NCBI RefSeq assembly: GCF_026344135.1
Contig: NZ_JAPKNA010000002.1
Location: 310,001-374,000 of the forward strand
Direction: 5' to 3'
DNA length: 64,000 nucleotides
DNA from: Alcaligenes parafaecalis
GTDB lineage: Bacteria; Pseudomonadota; Gammaproteobacteria; Burkholderiales; Burkholderiaceae_B
Shown here in pieces: positions 16,351 through 25,246 of the stretch. The notes beneath the pieces are model-generated. The model searched no databases. It was not told where the DNA came from and worked only from the letters and a program-made list of their open reading frames with translations. Every line of letters begins with the position of its first letter. Positions within the stretch are counted from its first letter, which is position 1. The position numbers and the translations under genes were made by a program.

Positions 16351-17259
16351 ATGGCCGGAATCAAGGAAATTCGTACTAAGATCAAGAGCGTGCAAAACAC
16401 GTCCAAGATCACCAAAGCCATGGAGATGGTGGCGGCATCCAAGATGCGCAAGGCGCAAGAGCGGATGCGTGCTGGCCGTCCCTATGCAGACAAGGTGCGC
16501 GAGATTGCTTCGCATCTGATGCAGGCGCACCCCGACTACACTCACCCTTACATGGTTGAGCCTGCCGAAGTCAAATCGGTTGGTATCGTGGTTGTCAGCA
16601 CGGACAAAGGTCTGTGTGGCGGCTTGAACACCAACATCCTGCGTTTGGTACTTGCGCGTGTGCGCGAGTTTGAAGACAAAGGGATTTCGGTTCAGACAAC
16701 GGCTTTGGGTAGTAAAGCTGCTGGAACATTGGCGCGTGTTGGTGCCAATCTGGTTTCTCAGGAAGTGGGCTTGGGCGATGCGCCTAACCTGGAACGTCTG
16801 ATCGGCGCTATCAAAGTGCAGATCGACGACTTCGTGGAAGGCCGCATTGATGCGGTGTATCTGGCGACCAGCCGCTTTGTCAATACGATGAAGCAGGACC
16901 CGACATTTATTCGCTTGCTGCCTCTGCCTTCCGGTCTGAAAGATCCTTTCCAGGCTGGTGAACAGGTAGAAGCTCAAGAAAGCGCTAATTCTTCCGAATA
17001 CGGTTGGGATTACATCTACGAACCCGATGCCAAGTCGGTTATTGATGACTTGTTGCTGCGTTACGTAGAGGGTCTGGTGTATCAGGCCGTTGCCGAGAAC
17101 ATGGCCTCTGAGCAGTCTGCCCGTATGGTGGCCATGAAAGCCGCTTCGGACAACGCCAAGACCGTTATCGGTGATCTTCAGCTGGTCTATAACAAGACCC
17201 GCCAGGCAGCGATTACGAAAGAAATCTCTGAAATCGTGGGGGGTGCCGCTGCTGTGTAA
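16351..17259 (+). CDS. atpG: ATP synthase F1 subunit gamma
   Basis: The gamma subunit is the central rotor shaft. Starting at ATG 16351 the protein is 302 residues with the standard N-terminus MAGIKEIRTKIKSVQNTSKI and the C-terminal QAAITKEISEIVGGAAA helix. An in-frame ATG at 16330 would add seven residues unlike the family, and AGGAAAG (16340-16346) lies correctly for 16351. Confidence 0.96.
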   Translation: MAGIKEIRTKIKSVQNTSKITKAMEMVAASKMRKAQERMRAGRPYADKVREIASHLMQAHPDYTHPYMVEPAEVKSVGIVVVSTDKGLCGGLNTNILRLVLARVREFEDKGISVQTTALGSKAAGTLARVGANLVSQEVGLGDAPNLERLIGAIKVQIDDFVEGRIDAVYLATSRFVNTMKQDPTFIRLLPLPSGLKDPFQAGEQVEAQESANSSEYGWDYIYEPDAKSVIDDLLLRYVEGLVYQAVAENMASEQSARMVAMKAASDNAKTVIGDLQLVYNKTRQAAITKEISEIVGGAAAV

Positions 17260-17303
17260 TCACGGCAAGGCACACCATCAAAGTTATATTGCAAGGACTC
17301 AAC

Positions 17304-18725
17304 ATGAGCAACGGTACCATCGTTCAGTGCATCGGCGCCGTGGTGGATATTCAGTTCCCCCGCGACAGCATCCCTAAAGTCTACGAAGCGTTGACGCTCG
17401 TTGACGAAAGTTCGGCTTTCGCAGAAAAAGGCCTGACATTTGAAGTACAGCAACAATTGGGTGACGGTGTAGTTCGCACCATCGCCATGGGTTCCAGCGA
17501 CGGCCTGCGTCGTGGTATGGAAGTGGCCGGCTCCGGCGCACCGATCTCCGTACCCGTGGGTCTGGGCACATTGGGCCGCATCATGGACGTGTTGGGTCGT
17601 CCGATCGACGAAGCTGGTCCTATCCAGTCTGACGAGCGTCGCGCCATTCACCAGGCCGCTCCTACTTTTGACGAACTGTCGCCTTCCGTAGAGCTGCTGG
17701 AAACCGGTATTAAAGTGATTGACCTGGTTTGCCCGTTCGCCAAGGGTGGTAAGGTTGGTCTGTTCGGTGGTGCCGGTGTGGGCAAAACCGTGAACATGCT
17801 GGAACTGATCAACAACATCGCCAAGGCACACAGCGGTCTGTCCGTGTTTGCTGGTGTGGGTGAGCGTACCCGTGAAGGTAACGACTTCTACCACGAAATG
17901 GCTGATGCTGGCGTTATCCAGATGGACAACCTGAGCGAGTCCAAAGTGGCCATGGTGTTCGGTCAGATGAACGAACCTCCAGGCAACCGTCTGCGTGTGG
18001 CACTGTCCGGCCTGACCATGGCCGAGAAGTTCCGTGACGAAGGCCGTGACATTCTGTTCTTTGTGGACAACATCTACCGCTACACCCTTGCCGGTACTGA
18101 AGTGTCTGCTCTGCTGGGTCGTATGCCTTCCGCAGTGGGTTACCAGCCTACGCTGGCCGAGGAAATGGGTAAGCTGCAAGAGCGTATTACCTCTACCAAG
18201 ACCGGTTCGATTACGTCCATTCAGGCCGTTTACGTTCCAGCCGATGACTTGACTGACCCATCGCCTGCTACGACCTTCTTGCACTTGGACTCCACCGTTG
18301 TGTTGTCGCGTGACATTGCTGCTCTGGGTATTTACCCTGCTGTGGATCCTCTGGATTCCACCAGCCGTCAGCTTGATCCACAAGTTGTGGGTGAAGAGCA
18401 CTACGCAGTGGCTCGTGGCGTACAGCAGACACTGCAGCGCTACAAAGAATTGCGCGATATTATCGCCATTCTGGGTATGGACGAATTGTCTCCAGAAGAC
18501 AAACAGGCTGTTGCTCGTGCTCGTAAGATCCAGCGCTTCCTGTCCCAGCCTTTCCACGTGGCTGAAGTGTTTACCGGCTCGCCTGGTAAGTACGTTCCAC
18601 TGGCTGAAACCCTGCGCGGCTTCAAGATGATCGTCGACGGCGAGTGTGATGCACTGCCAGAACAGGCGTTCTACATGGTCGGTTCGATCGACGAGGCTTT
18701 CGAGAAAGCCAAGACTATTCAGTAA
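17304..18725 (+). CDS. atpD: ATP synthase F1 subunit beta
   Basis: The catalytic subunit is 473 residues from ATG 17304 (MSNGTIVQCIGAVVDI), which has AAGGA at 17293-17297. The P-loop GGAGVGKT (155-162) and the catalytic GERTREGND (186-194) are intact. A possible extra upstream TTG start at 17289 is not needed. Confidence 0.98.
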   Translation: MSNGTIVQCIGAVVDIQFPRDSIPKVYEALTLVDESSAFAEKGLTFEVQQQLGDGVVRTIAMGSSDGLRRGMEVAGSGAPISVPVGLGTLGRIMDVLGRPIDEAGPIQSDERRAIHQAAPTFDELSPSVELLETGIKVIDLVCPFAKGGKVGLFGGAGVGKTVNMLELINNIAKAHSGLSVFAGVGERTREGNDFYHEMADAGVIQMDNLSESKVAMVFGQMNEPPGNRLRVALSGLTMAEKFRDEGRDILFFVDNIYRYTLAGTEVSALLGRMPSAVGYQPTLAEEMGKLQERITSTKTGSITSIQAVYVPADDLTDPSPATTFLHLDSTVVLSRDIAALGIYPAVDPLDSTSRQLDPQVVGEEHYAVARGVQQTLQRYKELRDIIAILGMDELSPEDKQAVARARKIQRFLSQPFHVAEVFTGSPGKYVPLAETLRGFKMIVDGECDALPEQAFYMVGSIDEAFEKAKTIQ

Positions 18726-18737
18726 TAAGGATTGCTC

Positions 18738-19160
18738 ATGGCTAAGCTTCATGTTGACGTGGTCAGTGCCGAAGAATCGATCTTTGCTGGTGAGGCAAAG
18801 TTCGTGGCGCTGCCCGGCGAGGCTGGGGAACTGGGTATTTTGCCCGGCCACACCCCACTGATCTCGCGGATTCGTCCCGGCACGCTGAAGATCGTTATGG
18901 CCGATGGCAGCGAAGAGCATATCTTTGTCGCTGGCGGCATACTCGAGGTTCAGCCTGGGAAAGTCACTGTATTGTCGGATACCGCGATTCGCGCTAACGA
19001 CTTGGATGAAGCAAAGGCACTTGAAGCCCGCAAACATGCGGAAGAAGCCCTGCGCAACACCAAGGACAAAGCCGACATCGCTGTTGTGGAAGCCGAGCTG
19101 GCCATGCTGGCCGCCCAGGCTGCTGCAGCACGCCGCCTGCGTAGCGTGCGCAAGCACTGA
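18738..19160 (+). CDS. atpC: ATP synthase F1 subunit epsilon
   Basis: The 140-residue protein has the N-terminal beta-sandwich (LHVDVVSAEESIFAGEAKFVALPGEAGELGILPGH, shown in part) and a C-terminal helical hairpin that can inhibit ATP hydrolysis. It is last in the operon and is followed by a terminator. The start is ATG 18738; an earlier start would add only two residues. Confidence 0.96.
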   Translation: MAKLHVDVVSAEESIFAGEAKFVALPGEAGELGILPGHTPLISRIRPGTLKIVMADGSEEHIFVAGGILEVQPGKVTVLSDTAIRANDLDEAKALEARKHAEEALRNTKDKADIAVVEAELAMLAAQAAAARRLRSVRKH

Positions 19161-19183
19161 TCCCAGGCCCGGTAGCATCCATG

Positions 19184-19213
19184 AAAAAGCCACCCTTAGG
19201 GGTGGCTTTTTTG
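19184..19213. terminator. Intrinsic terminator of the atp operon
   Basis: AAAAAGCCACCCC-type arms close a short loop and are followed by TTTTTT on the plus strand; the A tract on the other side lets it serve the minus-strand rfbD transcript as well. Confidence 0.85.
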
Positions 19214-19232
19214 CGGGCAGCGTGTTTATGGC

Positions 19233-20159
19233 CTACGACGACTTTTGAAGGGATAAAAGGCTGTTTGCTATGCCTTTGCGCCAATCTCTTTCTATGTTTT
19301 CCTTTCCCAGTAGAGTATCCAGCCTGTCTTGTCGCAGACCTGACTGTCCGGGTCGCTTAGCAGGTGTTGGGTATTGACTGGTAGGAATAGGGCTTAATGC
19401 TGGCGCTTTGGATAACAGCCCAAGCTTGAACGCCTGAGCAAAGATTTCCTGGGCGAATCCATACCAACTTACAGTGGGCTGCCCCGCAAAATGATAAACA
19501 CCTGACAGGGCTTGCTGCTGACCGTGGCTTTGCTGTGATTCATATAGCCTTTCAGCCAACTGCAACAGCACCTGAGCAATATGTGGTGCATAGCTGGGGC
19601 CACCAATTTGATCATCCACAATGCTTAGCTCAGCGCGCTCTCGACCAAGGCGCAGCATGGCTTTCAGGAAGTTGCTTCCAAACTGACTGAACACCCAGCT
19701 AGTACGCAAAATGAGGGCGGAGGGCAGGGCAGCCATGACGGCTTGTTCACCTGCCAGCTTGCTTTGCCCATAGATGCTGACAGGAGACGTAGGGGCATCT
19801 TCGGCATAGGGCTGCTCTGCCAGACCGTCAAAAACGTAGTCTGTAGAGATATGTACCATTCCTATGTCACGTTCGGCGCAGGCAGCGGCCAGAAGGCCTG
19901 GAGCGACACCGTTAATCAGATGTGCTGCCTCCGGCTCGGACTCCGCCTTGTCGACTGCGGTGTAGGCTGCGGTATTGATGACGATATCGGGGCGACGCTG
20001 CTCCAACGTCAAGGCAATAGAGTTGGCTTGAGTAATGTCCAGCTCAGCACGCCCAAGCATGAGAAGCTCGGCACTTGTATCGGTGTTCCTACTCAAGTCT
20101 GCAAAGGACTGACCCAGTTGACCGTGAGCCCCGGTAAGCAGGATGACAGGACGTGTCAT
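19233..20159 (-). CDS. rfbD: dTDP-4-dehydrorhamnose reductase
   Basis: RfbD (RmlD) performs the last step of dTDP-L-rhamnose synthesis, an NAD(P)H-dependent reduction. The 308-residue SDR protein has the nucleotide-binding LLTGAHGQLGQSF (7-19) and the YxxxK pair in SIYGQSKLAGEQ, with STDYVFDG just before. It lies 4 bases after rfbC and is the last gene of this minus-strand pair; the other two rhamnose genes are 1.9 kb away, separated by a plus-strand glycosyltransferase gene. Confidence 0.95.
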   Translation of the reverse strand: MTRPVILLTGAHGQLGQSFADLSRNTDTSAELLMLGRAELDITQANSIALTLEQRRPDIVINTAAYTAVDKAESEPEAAHLINGVAPGLLAAACAERDIGMVHISTDYVFDGLAEQPYAEDAPTSPVSIYGQSKLAGEQAVMAALPSALILRTSWVFSQFGSNFLKAMLRLGRERAELSIVDDQIGGPSYAPHIAQVLLQLAERLYESQQSHGQQQALSGVYHFAGQPTVSWYGFAQEIFAQAFKLGLLSKAPALSPIPTSQYPTPAKRPGQSGLRQDRLDTLLGKENIERDWRKGIANSLLSLQKSS

Positions 20160-20163
20160 GAGT

Positions 20164-20712
20164 TTAGGCCTGACCTTGGGTGACGAGCTGGCTAAGGACA
20201 GGATAGTGTTTGTCCTTTTCGGACAACTGCGGGTTCTGGATTGGCCAATCTATCGCGACTTCAGGACAGTTCCAGGCCAATCCCCCTTCATCCTGTGGGA
20301 AGTAAAAGTCGGTGCATTTGTAGCTGAAGTCGGCAAAGTTCGACAGGACACAAAAACCGTGGGCATAGCCTGGGGGGATCCAGAGTTGCTTATGATTGGA
20401 CTCGCTCAGTTCAACGCCGACATACTGTCCAAAAGTGGATGAGTCGGGCTGTATATCTACGGCTACATCGTATACTGCTCCCCGACTGACGCTAACCAGC
20501 TTGCCTTGAGGCCGGGTTTTCTGAAAATGCAGGCCCCGTAATACACCCTTTTCGGACCGTGAAAAATTGTCTTGTACAAAGGGAAGGCTGATCCCCGCTT
20601 GCTCTTGATAGCGTTGCTGGTGATAGGTTTCTTTGAAGAACCCGCGTTCGTCACCAAAAACAGTGGGTTCAATGATTAGAACGCCCGCCAGGCGAGTGGG
20701 ATAAATGGTCAT
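20164..20712 (-). CDS. rfbC: dTDP-4-dehydrorhamnose 3,5-epimerase
   Basis: RfbC (RmlC) epimerises C3 and C5 of dTDP-4-keto-6-deoxyglucose. The 182-residue cupin has the catalytic His in VLRGLHFQ and the segment DERGFFKETYHQQRY. The start at 20712 gives MTIYPTRLAGVLIIEP, as in the family; an upstream in-frame start at 20799 would add 29 residues with no counterpart. Confidence 0.95.
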   Translation of the reverse strand: MTIYPTRLAGVLIIEPTVFGDERGFFKETYHQQRYQEQAGISLPFVQDNFSRSEKGVLRGLHFQKTRPQGKLVSVSRGAVYDVAVDIQPDSSTFGQYVGVELSESNHKQLWIPPGYAHGFCVLSNFADFSYKCTDFYFPQDEGGLAWNCPEVAIDWPIQNPQLSEKDKHYPVLSQLVTQGQA

Positions 20713-20908
20713 GTTGATGTGGGGGTGAGGTGCTTGAGTTGCCGCGTCAATACAGAGCCGGGCAAAGGTGCGCAAAGCAAGTGTTTCTACGGCCAGCATG
20801 GGATTGTAATTCGCTGGTGGCTGGTATGCGCTACTGATGGAAATTGTATCTATTTAGGTTTTTTTTAGCTATCGTGGATAGCTTGCTGAAACACTGGACG
20901 ACACCAGG

Positions 20909-22021
20909 ATGGTTGTTTTTATTCGCTCATACTTGCGCCACGTGGATGGCAAACTCGCCAAGTACTTGAAGGTCTTGGATGAGGCACAAATTCCCTATCA
21001 CTTTGTGGGGTGGGAGCGTGGTACAGTCCCGGCTCAAAAAAACAGCAACGATACCTATTATTCACGCCCGGCCGCTTTAGGTGCCGGGTGGCGCAGTCTG
21101 ATTGGTATCTTTTTCTGGAACCTGTTTGTATTGCGCTGGTTGCTCAAGAACAACCGTAACGTAGATCTGGTCCATGCGATTGATCTGGATACAGCTATGG
21201 CTGTAAAGGTCTATGCCGCTTTATGTCGCAAGCCGTGGATTTTTGATGTCTACGACAAGTACAGTTCGTTGCGTTACTTTCCTGGGGTGTTGGGCAGGTG
21301 GGTCGACAAGCTGGAGAACTATTTGTTGAAGACTGCAAATGCGGGGATTTTGGCTGATCCCTGCCGGTTTGAGCAACACGGACTTAGCCCCAGTTTGCTG
21401 CCTTCGGTCATGGTGCTGGAGAACGTGCCACAAAAATCAGAGGTGCAGGAGTACGTTCCGGTGTCGGACCAACAGCCTGTCAAAATTGCTTATTTTGGTG
21501 TGCTGGAGGCCAAAAATCGAGGTCTGGAAGATTTGCTGGCAGCCTGTGAGCAATTTCCGGCCTGTGAGCTGCATGTGGCTGGTTATGGTCCTTTGGCTGA
21601 CTTGTTTACGCAGTCGGCCCAACAACACTCCCATATTCATTACTACGGGGCTCAAAGTTCGGTGCAAGGGCTACAGATAATGCAATCCTGCCAGATTGTG
21701 GTGGGTATGTATTACAAACGAGTGCCCAATCATTTATTTGCAGCACCCAATAAGTACTACGAGCATCTGATGCTGGGTCGGGCCATGCTCACCACAGCGG
21801 GAATTCCAACGGCAGACAAAGTTCGTGCTCATCAGACGGGTTGGGCTGTTGAGGAAGGTCAGCAAGCGATTGCAACGTGGTTGCAGGGGCTGGATATACA
21901 GCAGATTCAGGCTGCAGCCGCTCGTGCTCGTCAAGTATGGCTGGACCAGTACACAAATTATTTTGACCAGCATTATGCTGGTCAGTATTTGCAAACGGTC
22001 CGAGCCTTGCGACGGGTTTAA
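20909..22021 (+). CDS. Glycosyltransferase, GT4-like
   Basis: The 370-residue protein has a two-domain GT-B layout. The N-terminal part contains VHAIDLDTAMAVKVYAALCRKPWIFDVYD, and the C-terminal donor domain has the YYEHLMLGRAML stretch where the family places its donor-binding glutamate. It should transfer a nucleotide-activated sugar to a lipid-linked glycan at the cytoplasmic face. It is a single plus-strand gene between two minus-strand rhamnose gene pairs and its stop overlaps the rfbA stop by 3 bases in a shared TTAA. The sugar specificity cannot be told. Confidence 0.85.
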   Translation: MVVFIRSYLRHVDGKLAKYLKVLDEAQIPYHFVGWERGTVPAQKNSNDTYYSRPAALGAGWRSLIGIFFWNLFVLRWLLKNNRNVDLVHAIDLDTAMAVKVYAALCRKPWIFDVYDKYSSLRYFPGVLGRWVDKLENYLLKTANAGILADPCRFEQHGLSPSLLPSVMVLENVPQKSEVQEYVPVSDQQPVKIAYFGVLEAKNRGLEDLLAACEQFPACELHVAGYGPLADLFTQSAQQHSHIHYYGAQSSVQGLQIMQSCQIVVGMYYKRVPNHLFAAPNKYYEHLMLGRAMLTTAGIPTADKVRAHQTGWAVEEGQQAIATWLQGLDIQQIQAAAARARQVWLDQYTNYFDQHYAGQYLQTVRALRRV

Positions 22022-22908
22022 GCTGCTTTTCCCGTGTCAGGCTCATCTTGCAGCAGCTTGTGCAAGTATTGGCCATATTCGGTTTTTGCCAGGGCTTGGG
22101 CTTGTTGTTCCAGGTCTGAGCGACTCAGCCACCCTTGCCTGAAACCGATCTCTTCCAGACAAGCGATTTTCAAGCCTTGGCGATGTTCGATAGTACGAAC
22201 AAAACTTCCCGCCTCTTGCAGACTTTCGTGCGTACCTGTGTCCAGCCAAGCAAAGCCTCGGCCTAACAAGCTGACATGCAGGCTGTTCTGCTGCAGGTAG
22301 GCGTTGTTGACGTCCGTGATTTCCAGTTCGCCCCGTGCAGAAGGGCGTACTTGCCGTGCAATATCCACAACCGAGTTATCGTAAAAGTACAAACCCGTTA
22401 CCGCGAAGTTCGACTTGGGTTGCTGGGGTTTCTCTTCAATTGAAATTGCTTTGCCCTGTGGATCGAACTCCACCACACCAAAACGCTCGGGATCACTGAC
22501 TTGATAGCCAAAAATAGTGGCGCCCTGCTCACGCTGGGCTGCTTCTTTCAGCATCTGACTGAAACCATAGCCGTAAAAAATATTGTCCCCCAGGATCAGG
22601 CTGACGCGATCAGACCCAATAAAGTCGGCACCAATCAGAAAGGCTTGAGCCAGGCCGTCGGGTGAGGGTTGCTCTGCGTAACTAAGCTGGATACCGAATT
22701 TGCTGCCATCACCTAGCAAGGTACGGAAGCTGGGCAGGTCGGTAGGAGTCGAGATAATCAGAATTTCCCGTATGCCCGCCAACATCAGCACGGACAAGGG
22801 GTAGTAGATCATGGGTTTGTCGTAGATCGGCAATAGCTGTTTGGACACACCCAGGGTAATGGGGTGCAAGCGGGTTCCGGACCCACCGGCGAGGATAATG
22901 CCTTTCAT
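22018..22908 (-). CDS. rfbA: Glucose-1-phosphate thymidylyltransferase
   Basis: RfbA (RmlA) makes dTDP-glucose from dTTP and glucose-1-phosphate. From ATG 22908 the 296-residue protein begins MKGIILAGGSGTRLHPIT with the GGSGTRL nucleotide-binding loop and KQLLPIYDKPMIYYPLS. The start overlaps the rfbB stop as ATGA, so the pair is coupled. A longer frame (start at 22989) has an N-terminus unlike the family and was not used. Confidence 0.97.
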   Translation of the reverse strand: MKGIILAGGSGTRLHPITLGVSKQLLPIYDKPMIYYPLSVLMLAGIREILIISTPTDLPSFRTLLGDGSKFGIQLSYAEQPSPDGLAQAFLIGADFIGSDRVSLILGDNIFYGYGFSQMLKEAAQREQGATIFGYQVSDPERFGVVEFDPQGKAISIEEKPQQPKSNFAVTGLYFYDNSVVDIARQVRPSARGELEITDVNNAYLQQNSLHVSLLGRGFAWLDTGTHESLQEAGSFVRTIEHRQGLKIACLEEIGFRQGWLSRSDLEQQAQALAKTEYGQYLHKLLQDEPDTGKAA

Positions 22909-23972
22909 GATTCTGTCTGACCTAAGCGATGGAGCTGATAGCGGCCGTTCAGGATGCGCTCCCACCAGCCTGAATTTTCTAAATACCATTGGACGGTTTT
23001 GCGTAAACCTGTCTCAAAGGTTTCCTGCGGTTTCCAGCCGAGTTCCCGCTCGATTTTACCGGCGTCGATTGCGTAGCGTTGATCATGCCCAGGTCGGTCC
23101 TGGACGAAGGTGATCAAGTCGGCGTAGTGTTGCAGGCCCTTGGGCTTTTCCGGGGCTAACTCTTCAAGCAAGGCGCAGATCTGCTGCACCACATAAATAT
23201 TTTCTTGCTCGTTATGGCCACCGATATTGTAGGTTTCTCCTACTTGGCCTTTTTCCAGCACCGTTAAGAGCGCGCGGACATGGTCTTCCACGTAGAGCCA
23301 ATCCCGGATCTGTTTACCTTCTCCGTAGACGGGCAGAGCCTGTGCTTTAAGTGCATTCAGGATCATGTGTGGAATCAGCTTTTCGGGGAAGTGATATGGC
23401 CCGTAGTTATTGGAGCAGTTACTGATCAGGGTAGGCAGGCCATAACTACGTTGCCAGGCCCTGACCAGATGGTCCGAGCTGGCTTTGCTGGCGGAGTAAG
23501 GCGAGCTGGGAGCGTAGGGCGTCGTTTCTACAAACAGATCGTCGGTATTGTGCAGGTCGCCATAGACCTCGTCAGTCGAGATGTGGTGAAAGCGGAAACT
23601 CGATTTTTTCGGTTCAGGCAGTTTATTCCAATAGTGGCGGGCGCACTCCAAAAGGGTGCTGGTGCCAACGATATTGGTTTGTATAAATGCGGCGGGGCCA
23701 TCCAGAGAGCGATCAACATGGGACTCAGCGGCCAGATGCATGATGGCGTCTGGCTGAAATTTCTGCAGCAGGGTTTGGATAGCCGCAGCATCTTGAATGT
23801 CATGCTGAGCGAATTGATACCGCGGGTCGTTCTGAACGGCTGCCAGGGATTCCAGATTGCCTGCGTACGTCAGCTTGTCTACATTAAGGACGTGGTGCTC
23901 TGTAGCCTGGATCAGGTGCCGGACCAATGCTGAGCCAATAAAGCCGGCGCCACCGGTAACGAGAATATGCAT
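22905..23972 (-). CDS. rfbB: dTDP-glucose 4,6-dehydratase
   Basis: RfbB (RmlB) turns dTDP-glucose into dTDP-4-keto-6-deoxyglucose. The 355-residue extended SDR enzyme has VTGGAGFIGSALVRH (5-19), STDEVYGDL with the catalytic Asp-Glu pair, and YSASKASSDHLV with the YxxxK motif. It is upstream of rfbA and 26 bases downstream of the flippase gene. Confidence 0.97.
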   Translation of the reverse strand: MHILVTGGAGFIGSALVRHLIQATEHHVLNVDKLTYAGNLESLAAVQNDPRYQFAQHDIQDAAAIQTLLQKFQPDAIMHLAAESHVDRSLDGPAAFIQTNIVGTSTLLECARHYWNKLPEPKKSSFRFHHISTDEVYGDLHNTDDLFVETTPYAPSSPYSASKASSDHLVRAWQRSYGLPTLISNCSNNYGPYHFPEKLIPHMILNALKAQALPVYGEGKQIRDWLYVEDHVRALLTVLEKGQVGETYNIGGHNEQENIYVVQQICALLEELAPEKPKGLQHYADLITFVQDRPGHDQRYAIDAGKIERELGWKPQETFETGLRKTVQWYLENSGWWERILNGRYQLHRLGQTES

Positions 23973-23998
23973 GACGATAAAGTAGCGTTCCGTAAGGC

Positions 23999-25243
23999 TT
24001 AGCGATAACGCTTAGCCAGAATTAAAAGGGCAAGGCAGTCTACGATAACCCGGCTGGTCCAGGCAATTGCGGCGCCCAGCAAGCCAAAGTGGGAAATCAA
24101 GACATAGAGCAAGGCTATATATGGCAGGATCTCGGCCAAGTGCACATAGGCAGTAATGTGAGCGTGCCCCTTGGCTTGAATAACTGTGTAAGGGATCTGG
24201 GCGATGGCATTGAAAAAGAAGCCCACCAGCAAAATCTGTAGCAGGGGTACCGATTGCTCAACGTAGGCTTCACCCAGCCAAAGCAGGATAATCCACTTTG
24301 CTCCAACGATGCCCACCAGGCTGATCAGCCCGCAGACTCCCAACAGCAAGAGATACGTCAGACGAGTTTCTTGGCGAGCATCCTTCTGTGCGCTGATCAA
24401 AGGGAAAATCACTCGGACCACGGCACCTGGAATGTTCAATAAGCGTGTAATGGCTTCTGCGGGGGCGGTATAAAAGCTGACGGTGGTGGCGCCGTTCAGG
24501 TTGGACAGCAGGAAGCGATCAAAGTACACCATTAAAGGGCTGATCACGTTGCTGACTGTCAGCCAGCCACCAAAGCGTAGCAAACCATGAGCTTGTTGCT
24601 TGTCCCAGTGCCACAAGCCTTTGCGAAGAGAAGTGGGCAGAGCCCAGAAATAGGCCAATACGCAGGTAATCAGACGTCCGACGAACAGGCCCAATACCGC
24701 AAAGCTCAGGCTGGCTTGATACAGGATGGCCAGCAAAGGCAGTATCGCAAGTAGCAGGCCGCTGATGGTGCGCTGAATATTGACTTGCTTGAAGTCGGAT
24801 AAACCCTCTAGATAGGACAACCAGACTGCTTGCAAAAGCAGAAATGGCAAGCTGAGTGCCATCAGTCGAAAGGCAAACAGGCTGTCGGTGCGCAGATCAG
24901 GGCTGATGTTAAGCCATTGCACCAGCAAGGGGCTGAATAGGAAAACCAGGGCTGCAGCGACACTGCTGCTGAGCAGGATCAGCAAGCTGGCGGTGCCTAG
25001 AATGGACTGGATCTGTGGAGTTTGCTTGTCTGCCATGGCAATGGCTCGGATCAAGGCGCGACCGATCCCCAAGTCAAACATGCTGGCATAGCCAATCAAG
25101 GCAAAGAGCAGGGTGTAAATACCAAAAGGTTCCAGGCCCAAAATGCGCGCCATCATGCCCATAGAGGGCAAGAAGGCGAACATGAGCACCATATAGGAGC
25201 TCAGGTTCCAGAACGAATTACCTAATAGTTTTTTGGCAGACAT
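23999..25243 (-). CDS. Wzx-type lipid-linked oligosaccharide flippase
   Basis: The 414-residue hydrophobic protein has 12 or more membrane segments and the N-terminal pattern of the MATE-like polysaccharide exporters (LGNSFWNLSSYMV and DLGIGRALIRAIA). Such proteins move undecaprenyl-diphosphate-linked repeat units to the periplasm. Its position 3 bases after the ligase/polymerase-family gene and just before rfbB supports a role in the rhamnose-containing glycan made here. Confidence 0.85.
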   Translation of the reverse strand: MSAKKLLGNSFWNLSSYMVLMFAFLPSMGMMARILGLEPFGIYTLLFALIGYASMFDLGIGRALIRAIAMADKQTPQIQSILGTASLLILLSSSVAAALVFLFSPLLVQWLNISPDLRTDSLFAFRLMALSLPFLLLQAVWLSYLEGLSDFKQVNIQRTISGLLLAILPLLAILYQASLSFAVLGLFVGRLITCVLAYFWALPTSLRKGLWHWDKQQAHGLLRFGGWLTVSNVISPLMVYFDRFLLSNLNGATTVSFYTAPAEAITRLLNIPGAVVRVIFPLISAQKDARQETRLTYLLLLGVCGLISLVGIVGAKWIILLWLGEAYVEQSVPLLQILLVGFFFNAIAQIPYTVIQAKGHAHITAYVHLAEILPYIALLYVLISHFGLLGAAIAWTSRVIVDCLALLILAKRYR

Positions 25244-25246
25244 GGC

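Noticed and set aside
17187..19193. A 668-codon minus-strand open frame opposite atpG, atpD and atpC
   Set aside because: The translation is repetitive in His, Gln and Thr and mirrors the codon use of the ATP synthase genes; no start signal or family motif.
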